Of a DNA stretch of 64,000 nucleotides, positions 1 through 8,240 are shown in pieces. The stretch comes from Davidsoniella eucalypti (lineage: Eukaryota; Ascomycota; Sordariomycetes; Microascales; Ceratocystidaceae): the NCBI GenBank assembly GCA_004009845.1, contig RMBW01000021.1, positions 1 to 64,000 of the forward strand, in the 5' to 3' direction. The first letter of the stretch is position 1; each line of letters begins with the position of its first letter. The translations under genes and the position numbers were made by a program. The notes below the pieces were generated by a model. The model saw only the letters and a list, made by a program, of their open reading frames with translations, was not told the DNA's origin and ran no database searches.

Positions 1-240
1 AAATAGCGTGACTGCGCGGTAGTCTACGCAGAAGCGAATTCCACCTCCAGGTTTTCTTTACAAATAGCACTGGAGAGCCCACTTCAGACTTTGTGTCCTT
101 TATCCATTTAGTAGCCAGTAGTTCCGTCAGCGTCTTCTGCATCACCAACAACTCTGCGCGAGACAACGGACAGCGATTGTATAGGTAACGTCTTTCCCTC
201 CAGCAGCTCGATCTTCAAGTCCACTCCAGGCCGGTGCGGC
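1..240 (-). pseudogene. Element A reverse transcriptase, N-terminal fragment
   Basis: Minus-strand translation gives PHRPGVDLKIELLEGKTLPI, then after a one-base shift SRAELLVMQKTLTELLATKW and KDTKSEVGSPVLFVKK, then after another shift PGGGIRFCVDYRAVT. These correspond to the start of the Ty3-type RT palm: SP-hFVKK-DG-hR-hCVDYR. The catalytic YXDD box would be left of the window edge. Two single-base disruptions occur within 240 bp. Confidence 0.85.
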
Positions 241-294
241 GGGAGGTCCTTGGACGCTTTTGCCTCGAAGGCAGAGGCTACGGGTCTTAACCAC

Positions 295-802
295 TCAGGT
301 AGTGGCGGTCTCTCCTGTTCCTTTTGCGCTAATGCTCTGTTGACGTCCTCCAGCGTAATACGGAAGATGGCGAGGTCGTCGTCGTTGTCGCAAAGGGCAT
401 GAAATTCGTCGGGAGTAAGTTCTTCGGCTGTAGTACTTCAATCTGCCCGAACGAGGGTGCAAGTGCACGTCGTGGTTGATGAGCCAGCGTTGACCGAGTA
501 TCAGGTCTTCGGTCTGGCCGGGGACGACGTAGGCCCATATGTCCTCGTGGTGGTCGGGCAAGTGTAGGGTGAACTGGGCGATTTGGGTGATGACGGGAGG
601 GACTGGTTTGCGATGCAGCGAGTGATACCTTACGAGGTTCGATGGGTAATGTCTTCGTGGCGTAGGCGAGTAGGCGCGGGGGCACGAGCGAGGCAGAGAC
701 AGCCACTGTCGACGAGAGCCTTCGTAGAAAAGTATTCATAGATAAATCTAGATACGTTCCCTTAGCTCCCATCTCTAATCTAACTATCTGTTCGCCTTCC
801 AT
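295..802 (-). pseudogene. Element A aspartic protease region
   Basis: Three frames are needed to read it. The first gives MEGEQIVRLEMGAKGTYLDL. A second frame near 702-720 gives ALVDSGC, the D-S-G catalytic motif of retropepsins. A third, at 561-295, gives HEDIWAYVVPGQTEDLILGQ followed by RWLINHDV, matching the conserved ILG-x-x-W-L-x-x-H end of Ty3-type proteases. Substitution damage is light, so the frame changes look recent. Confidence 0.75.
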
Positions 803-851
803 CGTATCCTCCTTACCAGGGCGCGACTTGTCCTGGTCACCTAAAAATCCA

Positions 852-1384
852 TCAGATCATCCTCATCAGTGGCCGGGCGGTGCGTGTTGTAGAGGCTACC
901 ACGGCGGTGCTTTCGGACGAGGGCAGCAGGCGATCCATCATCAGGTGGTCCGTTTTCGCAAGTTCTTCACGTACCGCGGGGCGGACTTCATCGCGTATGG
1001 CCGTCTTCACAGCGCTGTTGATTGCGTTGACCAGCACCTTGTTCGTCTTGGGTCCGTGTAAGGTTCTGCGAGAGGGGCATTGGTTGGCGATGTGCCCGGG
1101 CTGTGAGCAGATGAAGCAGACTCCTTCTCGAACATGCGATTGCGTTCAGCAGGGTTAGGACGTGGCCTATCATTGCGGGGTTGCTGAGGTTGACGAGGTG
1201 CGTTGTTACGTGAAGGGGGCTCGGCACGCGCTCTCCAGTTGTCGCTATCGCGGTAGTGGGTAGGACGCGAGGTCTTCTTCGTGTAAGGACCGTAGTAATC
1301 GTGGTGGCGGCTGAAATGGTCGAGCAGGCTCTCAGTGACTTCCCTGTAAGTAGGCAGGCTCCAGAGGATGGTGGTTTTGACCAC
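852..1384 (-). pseudogene. Element A Gag C-terminus with CCHC zinc knuckle
   Basis: The frame at 1384-1007 is rich in Arg, Pro and Asn (nucleic-acid-binding tail). About 1130-1085, in a different frame, it gives CFICSQPGHIANQC, a perfect CX2CX4HX4C retroviral-type zinc knuckle. That frame continues to 852 with DEVRPAVREELAKTDHL. At least one single-base frame disruption therefore separates the basic tail from the knuckle. Confidence 0.75.
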
Positions 1385-1866
1385 TAGCTCTTCCGTGTGG
1401 CGCGACGTAGGAGGTCGATGAGCATGTCGTCGTCTTGCATACCTGCGGCCAGAGCTAACCCTTCGAAACGGTTGAAGAAGTCGAGGAATGATTCGTGGGA
1501 CTCCTGGCGGGCACCAAAGAAGGCAGTGCGGGCTTGCGACTTACGGGCACGGCTGCGGAACATGAGGTCGAGTTTGTCTAGCAGCTTGTCGTATGAGCCG
1601 GGTTGTTCGCTAATGGAGACGAAGAATTCGTTGAGTTTGGCGCGTGTGTCGGTGCCCAGTCGGCTGAACAGGTAAGCAGTTCGGGCCAGCTCGTCGCCTA
1701 TAGCTCGGCCATCGATTCGCATCTTGAAGACTGCTAGGGTTCGCCAGTTTTCATACTCTGCGTGAGTGCCTCCAAATTCGATAAGGTGAGGCTGAGATGG
1801 GCGGACGCGGCTACGGGATCTCGAACGTCTTCGGGTAGTGACGGCAGTAGTTGGGACGGGAGGCAT
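1384..1866 (-). pseudogene. Element A Gag core (retrotransposon gag domain)
   Basis: The 160-residue frame contains the typical gag capsid-like region: a Trp-containing start (EYENWRTLAVFKM), a central segment around KLNEFFVSISEQPGSY, and the C-terminal stretch ESHESFLDFFNRFEGLALAAG, which corresponds to the major homology-like part of Ty3 Gag. The apparent Met at 1866 is unlikely to be a real start: the frame overlaps the upstream Gag ORF by 133 bp and looks like its continuation after a frameshift. Further shifts are needed to reach the zinc knuckle downstream. Confidence 0.75.
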
Positions 1867-2744
1867 GGCGGAGCAGTGGGTTCAGTATGGTTGCCTATGA
1901 CCAATTGGGACAGTAGCGAGACAGTGTCCTTCAATTCCCTAAGTTCATTGAGCAGTGCATTGTCGGCAGGCTGAGGAGCGCGTGAATGGGCAGGGCCAGG
2001 AGAACGCGTCGGCTGACGGCCACGGGATGGAGGACGCGACGCGTGGCGGACAGACATTCCCATGCTTTCGGCCAGACGGGCCAAGTCAGAGTCAGGGGAA
2101 GGGTGTTGGCTGACAGAAGGGCGACGACGAGAATGGGTATCTACACCAGGGGCAAAGTGGGATAGGCTTCGAACAGAGGCAGCGCGACTGATGGCACGGG
2201 TGTGAGTGGTCTCGTACGAGATTAGTTCCTCAGCTTCATATGCAGCGGCCCTTGTAGCGACTAGGGGAGCGCGGGAGGAGTGCACGGGGTTACCATCCTT
2301 ATCACGCGGGGGAGAGCGTGGGATGCCGATGAAACAGGAGGAGAGGAGACGTGAGGACACGTGAGCACGAGCACGCGCTTCGCGGATTACGCGGTTACCA
2401 CAGGCGACGTGGCCAACAAAGTCACCGGTGAAGGAGAGGTGGCCCAAGTTATCGTGAAAGTGTTCCTTATGGGCGAGGACGTCGCGTGTGGAAGGGCAAA
2501 AGCCAAGGAGGGAGGCCAGACGGGCGCGCTCCTTGCGCTTGAATAGTGCGAGGTAACACCAGCCGGGTTTGCGCCAGGCGCGCTTCGTAGGTAGGTCAAG
2601 GGCGGACAAGATGTAGCCCTCAGCCGGTTCCTGGTTGGGGTTCAGGGTGAAAACATGTGCTAGGGCAAGGTTATGCCAGGTGTGGTAGACGCAGCGAGTT
2701 AGGGTAGCAAGGAGACCCCAGAACAGAAATAGCAAGCCAGACAT
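1734..2744 (-). CDS. Element A Gag N-terminal region with hydrophobic leader
   Basis: The start is placed at ATG 2742-2744, the first Met after the minisatellite; the frame is open further upstream only through the repeat. Residues about 3-25 form a hydrophobic segment (MSGLLFLFWGLLATL) typical of a membrane anchor. A conserved block follows, GWCYLALFKRKERARLASLLG, with an almost identical counterpart in element B, and then a Ser/Arg-rich linker. The ORF runs out of frame at about 1866-1734, where the canonical gag core continues in another frame. The role of the hydrophobic part is unknown. Gag proteins of Ty3-type elements normally lack a membrane segment at the N-terminus. Confidence 0.7.
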   Translation of the reverse strand: MSGLLFLFWGLLATLTRCVYHTWHNLALAHVFTLNPNQEPAEGYILSALDLPTKRAWRKPGWCYLALFKRKERARLASLLGFCPSTRDVLAHKEHFHDNLGHLSFTGDFVGHVACGNRVIREARARAHVSSRLLSSCFIGIPRSPPRDKDGNPVHSSRAPLVATRAAAYEAEELISYETTHTRAISRAASVRSLSHFAPGVDTHSRRRPSVSQHPSPDSDLARLAESMGMSVRHASRPPSRGRQPTRSPGPAHSRAPQPADNALLNELRELKDTVSLLSQLVIGNHTEPTAPPCLPSQLLPSLPEDVRDPVAASAHLSLTLSNLEALTQSMKTGEP

Positions 2745-2770
2745 GGTGACTTGGACGTGTGCGAGAAGCG

Positions 2771-3060
2771 GGCGAGCGGACGGATAAGGCAGGTGCAATA
2801 GGGCAAGCAAACGGCTTGGACAGGACGAATAAAGGCAAGCAAACGGCTTGGACAAAGGGAGAAATCAAGCGGTCGGCTTGTACAGGAAAAGGAGCAAGCG
2901 GACGGCTTGGACAGGAAAAGTGGCAAGCGGGCGGCTTGGACAGGAAGAGAGGCAAGCGGACGGCTTGGACAACAGAGAGGGCAAGCGGACGGCTTGGACG
3001 GAAGAGAGGGCAAGCAGACGGCTTGGACAGAAAAGAGGGCAAGCAGACGGCTTGGACAAC
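2771..3060. repeat. Minisatellite of about 29 bp, 9-10 units, in the leader of element A
   Basis: Roughly ten tandem units share the core GCAAGCGGACGGCTTGGACA followed by a variable purine-rich spacer. The best copies are at 2880-3060; the unit at 2771-2800 is more diverged. The unit length of 29 is not a multiple of three, so the same repeat stays open in all frames and generates several false proline/serine-rich ORFs on both strands. It lies between the LTR and the gag start at 2744. Element B has an unrelated two-copy repeat at the same place. Confidence 0.92.
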
Positions 3061-3069
3061 AAAAACTTA

Positions 3070-3267
3070 AGAGTTATCGGTCTCAAAATGAGACGATATA
3101 CGAGGATTTGCGAGGAAAAATGGTCGTAAAGATGAATTGAATTGAGACCGATGAGGGAGAAAGAGAAACTAAGACTAAACTACGAGGGAATCGGTCCTTA
3201 TTTATGTCAAAGTCGAGTAGGGCCAAGGCATGACTTGGCCAATACTGATGGGCCTTAGACCCTTACA
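3070..3267 (-). repeat. 5' LTR of element A (inner boundary approximate)
   Basis: The outer end starts TGTAAGGG on the minus strand at 3267. It is recognised by alignment with the LTR of element B: both share a GGCCTTAG block near the outer end, a TATTTAT-like block, and a pair of 11-base inverted arms (3076-3086 and 3142-3152). The inner boundary is not fixed, because a matching 3' LTR is not in the window. Confidence 0.7.
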
Positions 3268-4047
3268 GTTATGGTCTGTAATTTGGGCTTTGTCGCGGAG
3301 GGCGCATAGGCGGTTGGTGAATGTTTCGAAAGGCTCGCTAGGTCCTTGCTTTATTTTCATCAGTAGGCGGTTGGCCGTTCTGGCGCGGTCTGGGTCGTCA
3401 TAGCGTGAGTCTAGGTACGCGATAAATAGCTGGAAGCCGGTAGGGGACGCTAAGTGCTGAAGGTACTTGGGGCGGACTTGGTCCCTGATCTCGGGAGAGA
3501 GTGAGTTCATGGTGTAAGCTAGTTGGTCCCTAGGCGAGTGAAACCTCTGGAAGTCGACGAGGAATTTCTCGTTGAGCTCGTGCTTCCATGTGGTGTAGTC
3601 GAACGATCCGTCGAATTTGCGCACAGCGTCTAGGACGTCCTTACGGCGAGAGATGGAGTCTTCGCGGTTGGGGAGAATGGTAATGCCGCCAGCTAGGGGC
3701 GTTGATGTGGGCGTCGTAGAGGGTGCGTGCGTTTGAGCGGAGGTAGGAGCGTTACGGGTAGGGGCGGCTAGTTTGAGGCCATGACGTTCTAGGGTTTCAG
3801 CGAGAGCCGCTAGTTCTTCTTCCTCGTCGTATTCATCCTTGACAACCGGTGGCTGGACAGGTTTCTTTGGTGTGAGGAAGGAGGTGATGTCTGTGGCAAT
3901 GTCGTTGAGGAGCTCATAGAGCTTGTCCAGTTGGCCGAGTTCAGGGGCGTTCTCCTTGAGTAGGTTTTGGAGGGCGATCAACTGAATTTCCGCGATGTTT
4001 AGGTTCTCGTGGAATTGGAAGGCCCAGCGGCCTTTCTTGAGGGTGAT
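3268..4047 (-). CDS. Element B Gag core, truncated by insertion of element A
   Basis: After the TAG at 4048-4050 the frame continues ITLKKGRWAFQFHENLNIAE, with no Met until 3981. It contains an acidic linker (DEYDEEEELAAL), then the gag domain: KFDGSFDYTTWKHELNEKF, RDQLAYTMNSLSPEIRDQV and PSEPFETFTNRLCALRDKAQ. True element-B sequence ends at 3268; the last 20 or so codons of the open frame, to 3202, are read from the LTR of element A and are not part of the protein. Confidence 0.78.
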
Positions 4048-4701
4048 CTAGTCCACCGGGTCCCTGGAGGCTGCTTGGAGTTTGCCTTGGTAGACCTGTG
4101 TGAGATAGTCGAGTGTACGTGTTGCCTCGGTGGAGTAGACCTTGGCGCGTGGGCGTCCGCAGATCGAGGTGCGCAGGGGAGCGGGCCTAGGCTGGGGGCC
4201 TATCTCTGGCTGGTGGAGGAAGGAGTCCATGTTGTCATCGATAGTGTCCGAGCCAAACCCTAGTATGTGGGGGTTGGTCAGGGCGCGGACTGTGAGGATT
4301 TGTGCGCTTCGGGTGGACCGGATCCTAGTGGGCATGGGTGCAATGTGGCCAATGATGCCAGATGCGAAGGTCATGCAGTGAAGGTGGCTGTGGAAGTGCG
4401 AAGCGTGGGACAAGATAAGAGGACCAGCAGGGAAGGGGCCAAGTAGTTTGGCTAGGCGGGGACGCTCGGAGCGTTTGAAGAGGGAGAGGTAGCACCAGCC
4501 GGAGCGAGTCCACAGGCGTTTCTGCGAGTGAAAGGGGGTGGGGACGTGCTTGGCTTTGAAGGCCTGGATGAGGCGTAGCGTAGAGTCCGCTAGGAAGATA
4601 AAGATGATAGGGCCTAAAAAGAGGAAGGCTAGTGAATCGGTGAGGCCGTAAAAGAGGCCGAGGGCAATCTCCCAGACATGGAGAAGGATAGTGTGCATCA
4701 T
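4048..4701 (-). CDS. Element B ORF1: Gag N-terminal region with hydrophobic leader
   Basis: The 217-codon frame begins MMHTILLHVWEIALG and has two hydrophobic segments within the first 45 residues. The block GWCYLSLFKRSERPRLAKLLG matches the same block in element A, so this N-terminal module is conserved between two clearly diverged copies. The frame ends at a single TAG (4048-4050). Translation continues in the same frame beyond it, directly into the gag core, so the two ORFs are one gene separated by one amber codon. Either the stop is a mutation or it is read through. Confidence 0.7.
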   Translation of the reverse strand: MMHTILLHVWEIALGLFYGLTDSLAFLFLGPIIFIFLADSTLRLIQAFKAKHVPTPFHSQKRLWTRSGWCYLSLFKRSERPRLAKLLGPFPAGPLILSHASHFHSHLHCMTFASGIIGHIAPMPTRIRSTRSAQILTVRALTNPHILGFGSDTIDDNMDSFLHQPEIGPQPRPAPLRTSICGRPRAKVYSTEATRTLDYLTQVYQGKLQAASRDPVD

Positions 4702-4754
4702 GGTGCAGAAATTGGATAGGTGCGGAAGAAACGTCGCGTTAATTTATGGATAAA

Positions 4755-4845
4755 GTGTCAAGTGAGGTGAGGACGCTGCACTAGATAGTAAAGATAAAAA
4801 GGGTCAAGTGAGGTATGGACGCTGCACTGGATAGTAAAGTAATAA
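4755..4845. repeat. Two-copy tandem repeat in the leader of element B
   Basis: Two units of about 45-50 bp share GTCAAGTGAGG, GGACGCTGCACT and GATAGTAAAG. They sit between the LTR and the first ATG, the same position as the 29-bp minisatellite of element A, but the sequence is unrelated. Confidence 0.85.
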
Positions 4846-4854
4846 GTAAAAGCT

Positions 4855-5049
4855 GTAGATCGGTATCAAAATGACACGAACTAGGTGAGGCAGTGGCAAG
4901 CAATCTAGTAGAAAGGACTTCGATTGATACCGATGAAGGAGAAAGGCTAATATCTGTTGGAATACGGCGGGAATAGGTCCCTATTTATAGCCGTTTATCT
5001 GACTAGGTAAATACCTAGACAAATACCAACTGGGCCTTAGCCCGTGACA
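4855..5049 (-). repeat. 5' LTR of element B (inner boundary approximate)
   Basis: It starts TGTCACGGGCTAAGGCCC on the minus strand and aligns with the LTR of element A. It contains an 11-base inverted pair at 4859-4869 and 4924-4934. A TATAAATAGGGA stretch near 5000 on the minus strand is a plausible TATA box. Confidence 0.7.
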
Positions 5050-5069
5050 ATCTGTGCCTTGACAATTTG

Positions 5070-5240
5070 TGTTGCACAACGCATCTCCAATAGGGCTGGT
5101 AAGAATGGAACATCTCAAGAGGCCGTCAACAAGATCCGGAGCTTACTCCATAAGTGGAAAGGAGGCACTGAGCGTGTATAACTAGCAGTCGGTGGCATCA
5201 GATGGGTCCCAGGACACACTAATGTTGCTGTGGCAATCTT
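5070..5240 (+). pseudogene. LINE RNase H domain relic
   Basis: Plus-strand translation gives NRAGKNGTSQEAVNKIRSLL and, after a stop, GGIRWVPGHTNV. The pair matches the RNase H region of the larger LINE fragment at 26.7-27.5 kb (NKAGSSQEAIDEAKKLI and IWTPGHKGISGNE). Tad1-like fungal LINEs carry this domain at the end of ORF2. Only about 170 bp survive. Confidence 0.6.
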
Positions 5241-6115
5241 AATATATACCATACTAAATATTGTCCATCTTGATGAAGATTTGTCTTTGTAGTTGAATTG
5301 TTGTGTAGAAATTTATCACTGCCAGAAGTAAGGTCTAGTATGGAGCTATAGAGCTATGAAAATTCATGTGTTGGGCATATATACATGTATGTAACTAAAT
5401 TCCAATTAAGAAATATAATTTGCAATGCTAAAGCACTTGTTCAATATACATTATATACCAAAAGCTTTCAAAATGTATTCAAACCCCACAGACAATATGT
5501 AAAAGTGTAACCGAAATCTCCCAAAAGACAAAACGAGAACATAAACGCCAGTCTTCCTCTGCTAAAGCCAGAGCATCAACTGCCGGCATGATCGTTTCAA
5601 TGGTCCTACCATCATCAATGTTGAAGATATCAACATCAGACTCAGCCAGAGCGCAGCATCATACATGTGATTGATGAGGAATATAATGGATGATGTATTC
5701 TGTATGTGAAAAAAATTGTACCAAAAACTATCTTGATATCTTGATTGAAAATGTCCTTGTAGTACAAAATAAAGAAAGAATATATGGCACTTTACCAGCT
5801 GGCAGCTTTCGAAGACTAAGTGAGCACATCATATTTTATGGGGCTAGGGCTAAGTACCACCTTAACCCTTTTAATGGCCCAATTTATATTGTGATATCAA
5901 ACTTCTAATTCCCAACATAAATGAAATGTTGCACAATGAGTTCAACCCAATTCGAAACGCTCTGATTCTTACAAGTTATATCCTTCATTCATAAGTGTAA
6001 ACTCTAATAGAAAAAAAAGCCAAGTAGTTATAGCTGGTATTGTAATATGAAACTAGTGTATTGTTATGTTTTGATGTCTGACAATGTATTCTGTGCAACC
6101 ACTAGGACTAGGTTT
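5241..6115. other. AT-rich gene-free stretch
   Basis: No supported gene. A short copy of a dispersed motif (TATGGAGCTATAGAGCTATGA) lies at about 5339-5360. The 72-codon plus frame at 5690-5908 has no recognisable feature and is not accepted. Confidence 0.5.
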
Positions 6116-6735
6116 AAAATTGATTTGATTATATTTAACGTCTACCAAATCGCTAAGATCATACAGCAGATATTTAAAGTTGTGCCTGTATATAAAAGTT
6201 GTTTTGGCAATTTTAAAGTGTAAAGACTAGGTTGAAATGTTGCGATAAGTGCAAAAGCAAATAAAGGTAATAAATAGTAGAGGAAAATAGTAGAAAGAAG
6301 CAGTAAAAACAATATAGAGGAAACAAGAAGAGCGAAGGACCTTGTCACAGCTGTAGAATCATCAAAAGAAAGCAGCACCCAATCAAAACATCATTCACAT
6401 GCTCCTCAGGCCAGGAAGCCCTCCTCACAATCCGCGAAATCGTCCTCGTCCTGATTCCCCAAGTCCGACGGACAGACTGGGAGTGTTGCGCCGTCACCCA
6501 TGCGGCCTTCTCGAGCCACACCTCGGGTCACCCAATGGGCCTCAACTCGGGTTTCAGCCATCAGGATGCCCACAGTTCTGGCGAGCCAGGCTGAAGTGGT
6601 CCTTGACATACGTTGTTGTAGTATATTGAACGTAGTTTCAGACCTCGGGTCCATCAATCCGCCCTGGGAGAACAAAGTCCTCCGCTCGACAAACTCAATA
6701 GCTTTGAATGTGCGGGACGGCAACGTCCACTATGA
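6116..6735. repeat. Split copy of a ~150-bp dispersed repeat
   Basis: The left part, 6116-6180, matches the start of the repeats at 39.70 kb and (inverted) 21.92 kb: TTGATTATATTTA(A/G)CGTCTACC and AGATCATAC. The right part, 6665-6735, matches their second half: AAGTCCTCCGCTCGACAAAC and CAATAGCTTTG. About 480 bp of more GC-rich sequence lies between the halves. It holds an open minus frame (6406-6723) with no recognised motif. A purine-rich AACAAAAAC tail follows the right half, as in the 39.8-kb copy. Confidence 0.65.
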
Positions 6736-7173
6736 GCAACAAAAACAAAAACAAAAAAAAACAAATAAAACAAATAAAAGCAAACAGTGCATCCACAAAA
6801 CTATTCCCCAAAAGACAGATTCACAAAACGAACTCCTAAGTGGAGCTACCATCCCCACTATTCAGTGAGCCTCCAAGAGGCTGGTGATCGTGGCCGTAAG
6901 AATGAAAATTTTGGCCTAATCGAGTCGGGTGTTATGGATGAAGCAACAGCGACAAGATTCCCGCGCCGCGGGGTCGGGCATCCGGAACCTTCAAAAGGCT
7001 GCCCGCCGTGTGTGAGTGTGGCTCCCTGCCGTGTGTGAGTGTAGCTCCCTGAGGTGAGTGGATAGACTCGGGAGACCAACGATCGAAAAGGTGCGGGGTC
7101 GGTTGCTGGTGAGAACATCCCTCGACAGGGGAAATCGGGCTCAGGGCCTCACGAAACGGTGCTTCGAGGACGA

Positions 7174-7725
7174 CAAGTGTCGAAAAAGAAAACGAGAATG
7201 GACAGCATCATTGGGGATATGTGCTGGTCGCTCTTAAAACCCACGACGAAGGGGAAAGATTCGTCTTTGGACGGAGGGGGAGGTACTCGAACTCAAAGGT
7301 ACCCCCCCGAGGGTTGTAGGAAGGAAGGTTGAGGGTCCCGGTCGGCTTTCGGCAGTTCCTTTATAATGCCTTCTAAGCCCCAAATTCTTAACATACGACC
7401 ATAGCTGATAGAAAGCACGGGATCCCGTCCGCTCTCCCCTAGTTAAACTATCAAGCGCTCGATCAGTACTACGGTGGGTGACCACGTGGGAATACCGGGT
7501 GTTGTATGTCTTTTTGGTCTTTGTGCACCTTTTTTGCTGTAGTTTTCCCTAATTCTTACGTCATATCCATGACGCTGTATACAACCTCCGTACTTTGAAT
7601 TCACGGTACCTCCCACTTGTCTAAAGACGAACTTTTCCACTTCGTCGTGCATTTCTAAGAGCGATCAGCACTTGTTCCCAATGCTGCTGTTCATTCTCGC
7701 TTTCTTTTTTCAACCTTCGACATTT
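7174..7725. repeat. Palindromic element enclosing a 5S rRNA gene
   Basis: The left arm (about 7174-7320) and right arm (about 7578-7722) are inverted copies of about 145 bp, roughly three-quarters identical by eye. Shared blocks include GCGAGAATG/ACGAGAATG, GTGCTG(G/A)TCGCTCTTA, CACGACGAAG and TTCGTCTTT. The 5S gene sits in the middle. A second copy at 19381-19795 has the 5S gene and right arm but lacks the left arm. No transposase is present. Confidence 0.8.
7391..7509 (+). rRNA. 5S ribosomal RNA
   Basis: The 119-nt sequence starts ACATACGACCATAG and ends GTTGTATGT. The ends pair as helix I over nine base pairs. The conserved internal blocks GGGATCCCGTCCGCTCTCCC, GGTGGGTGACCAC and GGGAAT(A)CCGGGTG are present. 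The internal stem GATAG/CTATC is intact. A T5 run directly follows the 3' end as a Pol III terminator, and TTTATAAT lies about 30 bp upstream, where fungal 5S genes often carry a TATA element. It looks functional and differs from the second copy at only a few positions. Confidence 0.93.
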
Positions 7726-7744
7726 TTTTATGCACCCAACTTGA

Positions 7745-8160
7745 TCAATATGTCTATGCATTGTATGGAGAATTACCGTCAATGTGTTATTTTTAAAACC
7801 AACTCTTCAATCTTATCTTCAATCAGGATGTTCTTCTACATCGCCTTGAGTGTTTATTGTGTTAGTACTTGATATATTTGCTGCTAACATTTTCTACATC
7901 TTGCCATATCTGACTAATACATATTCTTGTACATTACCCTTAGTGCTTTAGAGTATGTAGACCTGCCCTTGATGTACTTGCACTTATAACTTGCCTTTTC
8001 TATTTCGTTTGGCCCAGTAAATTTATTCCAGTGCTATTTGAGTAAATACTAATAGTATTGCTGCGGTTCTTTTAAAGTACAGTTAATAAATTATGTACTC
8101 CTTCAGCGGAAAGAAATATAAAAGGCAAGGTAGTTAATTTCCACTCCCTAACTAGTACTC
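7745..8160. repeat. ~400-bp dispersed repeat, copy 1
   Basis: It aligns almost throughout with 28450-28866. Shared runs include TCAATCTTATCTTCAATCA, TAGTACTTGAT(A/G)TATTTGC, ATGTAGACCTGCCCTTG and CAGTAAATTTATTCCAGTGC. It is non-coding and lies immediately before the phosphodiesterase pseudogene; the other copy lies directly after the S28 peptidase scrap. Confidence 0.88.
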
Positions 8161-8240
8161 ATCTTTGTGAAACACTTCAAAGTTGTACCCAATTCTGAAT
8201 AAAGATTACTACTTCACACAAAAGTATCAAATACCCTTCG

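Larger units (their letters stand above)
1..3267 (-). mobile_element. Ty3/gypsy-type LTR retrotransposon A (partial, frameshifted)
   Basis: Read on the minus strand from 3267 down to the window edge, the order is LTR, repeat-rich leader, Gag with a hydrophobic N-terminus, CCHC zinc knuckle, aspartic protease and the start of reverse transcriptase. The rest of pol and the 3' LTR lie outside the window. Motifs are well preserved but are scattered over several frames, so the copy cannot make an uninterrupted Gag-Pol. Its LTR begins exactly where the gag frame of element B is broken, so A inserted into B in the same orientation. The family call rests on the protease-then-RT order and on RT and protease motifs; integrase is not visible. 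Confidence 0.88.
3268..5049 (-). mobile_element. Ty3/gypsy-type LTR retrotransposon B (5' half, interrupted by A)
   Basis: A second, diverged member of the same family reads from an LTR at 5049 through a short repeat-bearing leader, a hydrophobic-leader ORF and the gag core, which stops abruptly at 3268 where the LTR of element A begins. The missing rest should lie beyond the far end of element A, outside the window. The LTR of B itself abuts a LINE RNase H relic (5070-5240). Confidence 0.82.

Noticed and set aside
2771..3060. CRISPR-like array
   Set aside because: Units are contiguous 29-mers without unique spacers, in a eukaryotic retrotransposon leader.
2759..3140. Several overlapping ORFs on both strands (Pro/Ser-rich and Gly/Lys-rich)
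   Set aside because: They are readings of the 29-bp minisatellite in different frames.
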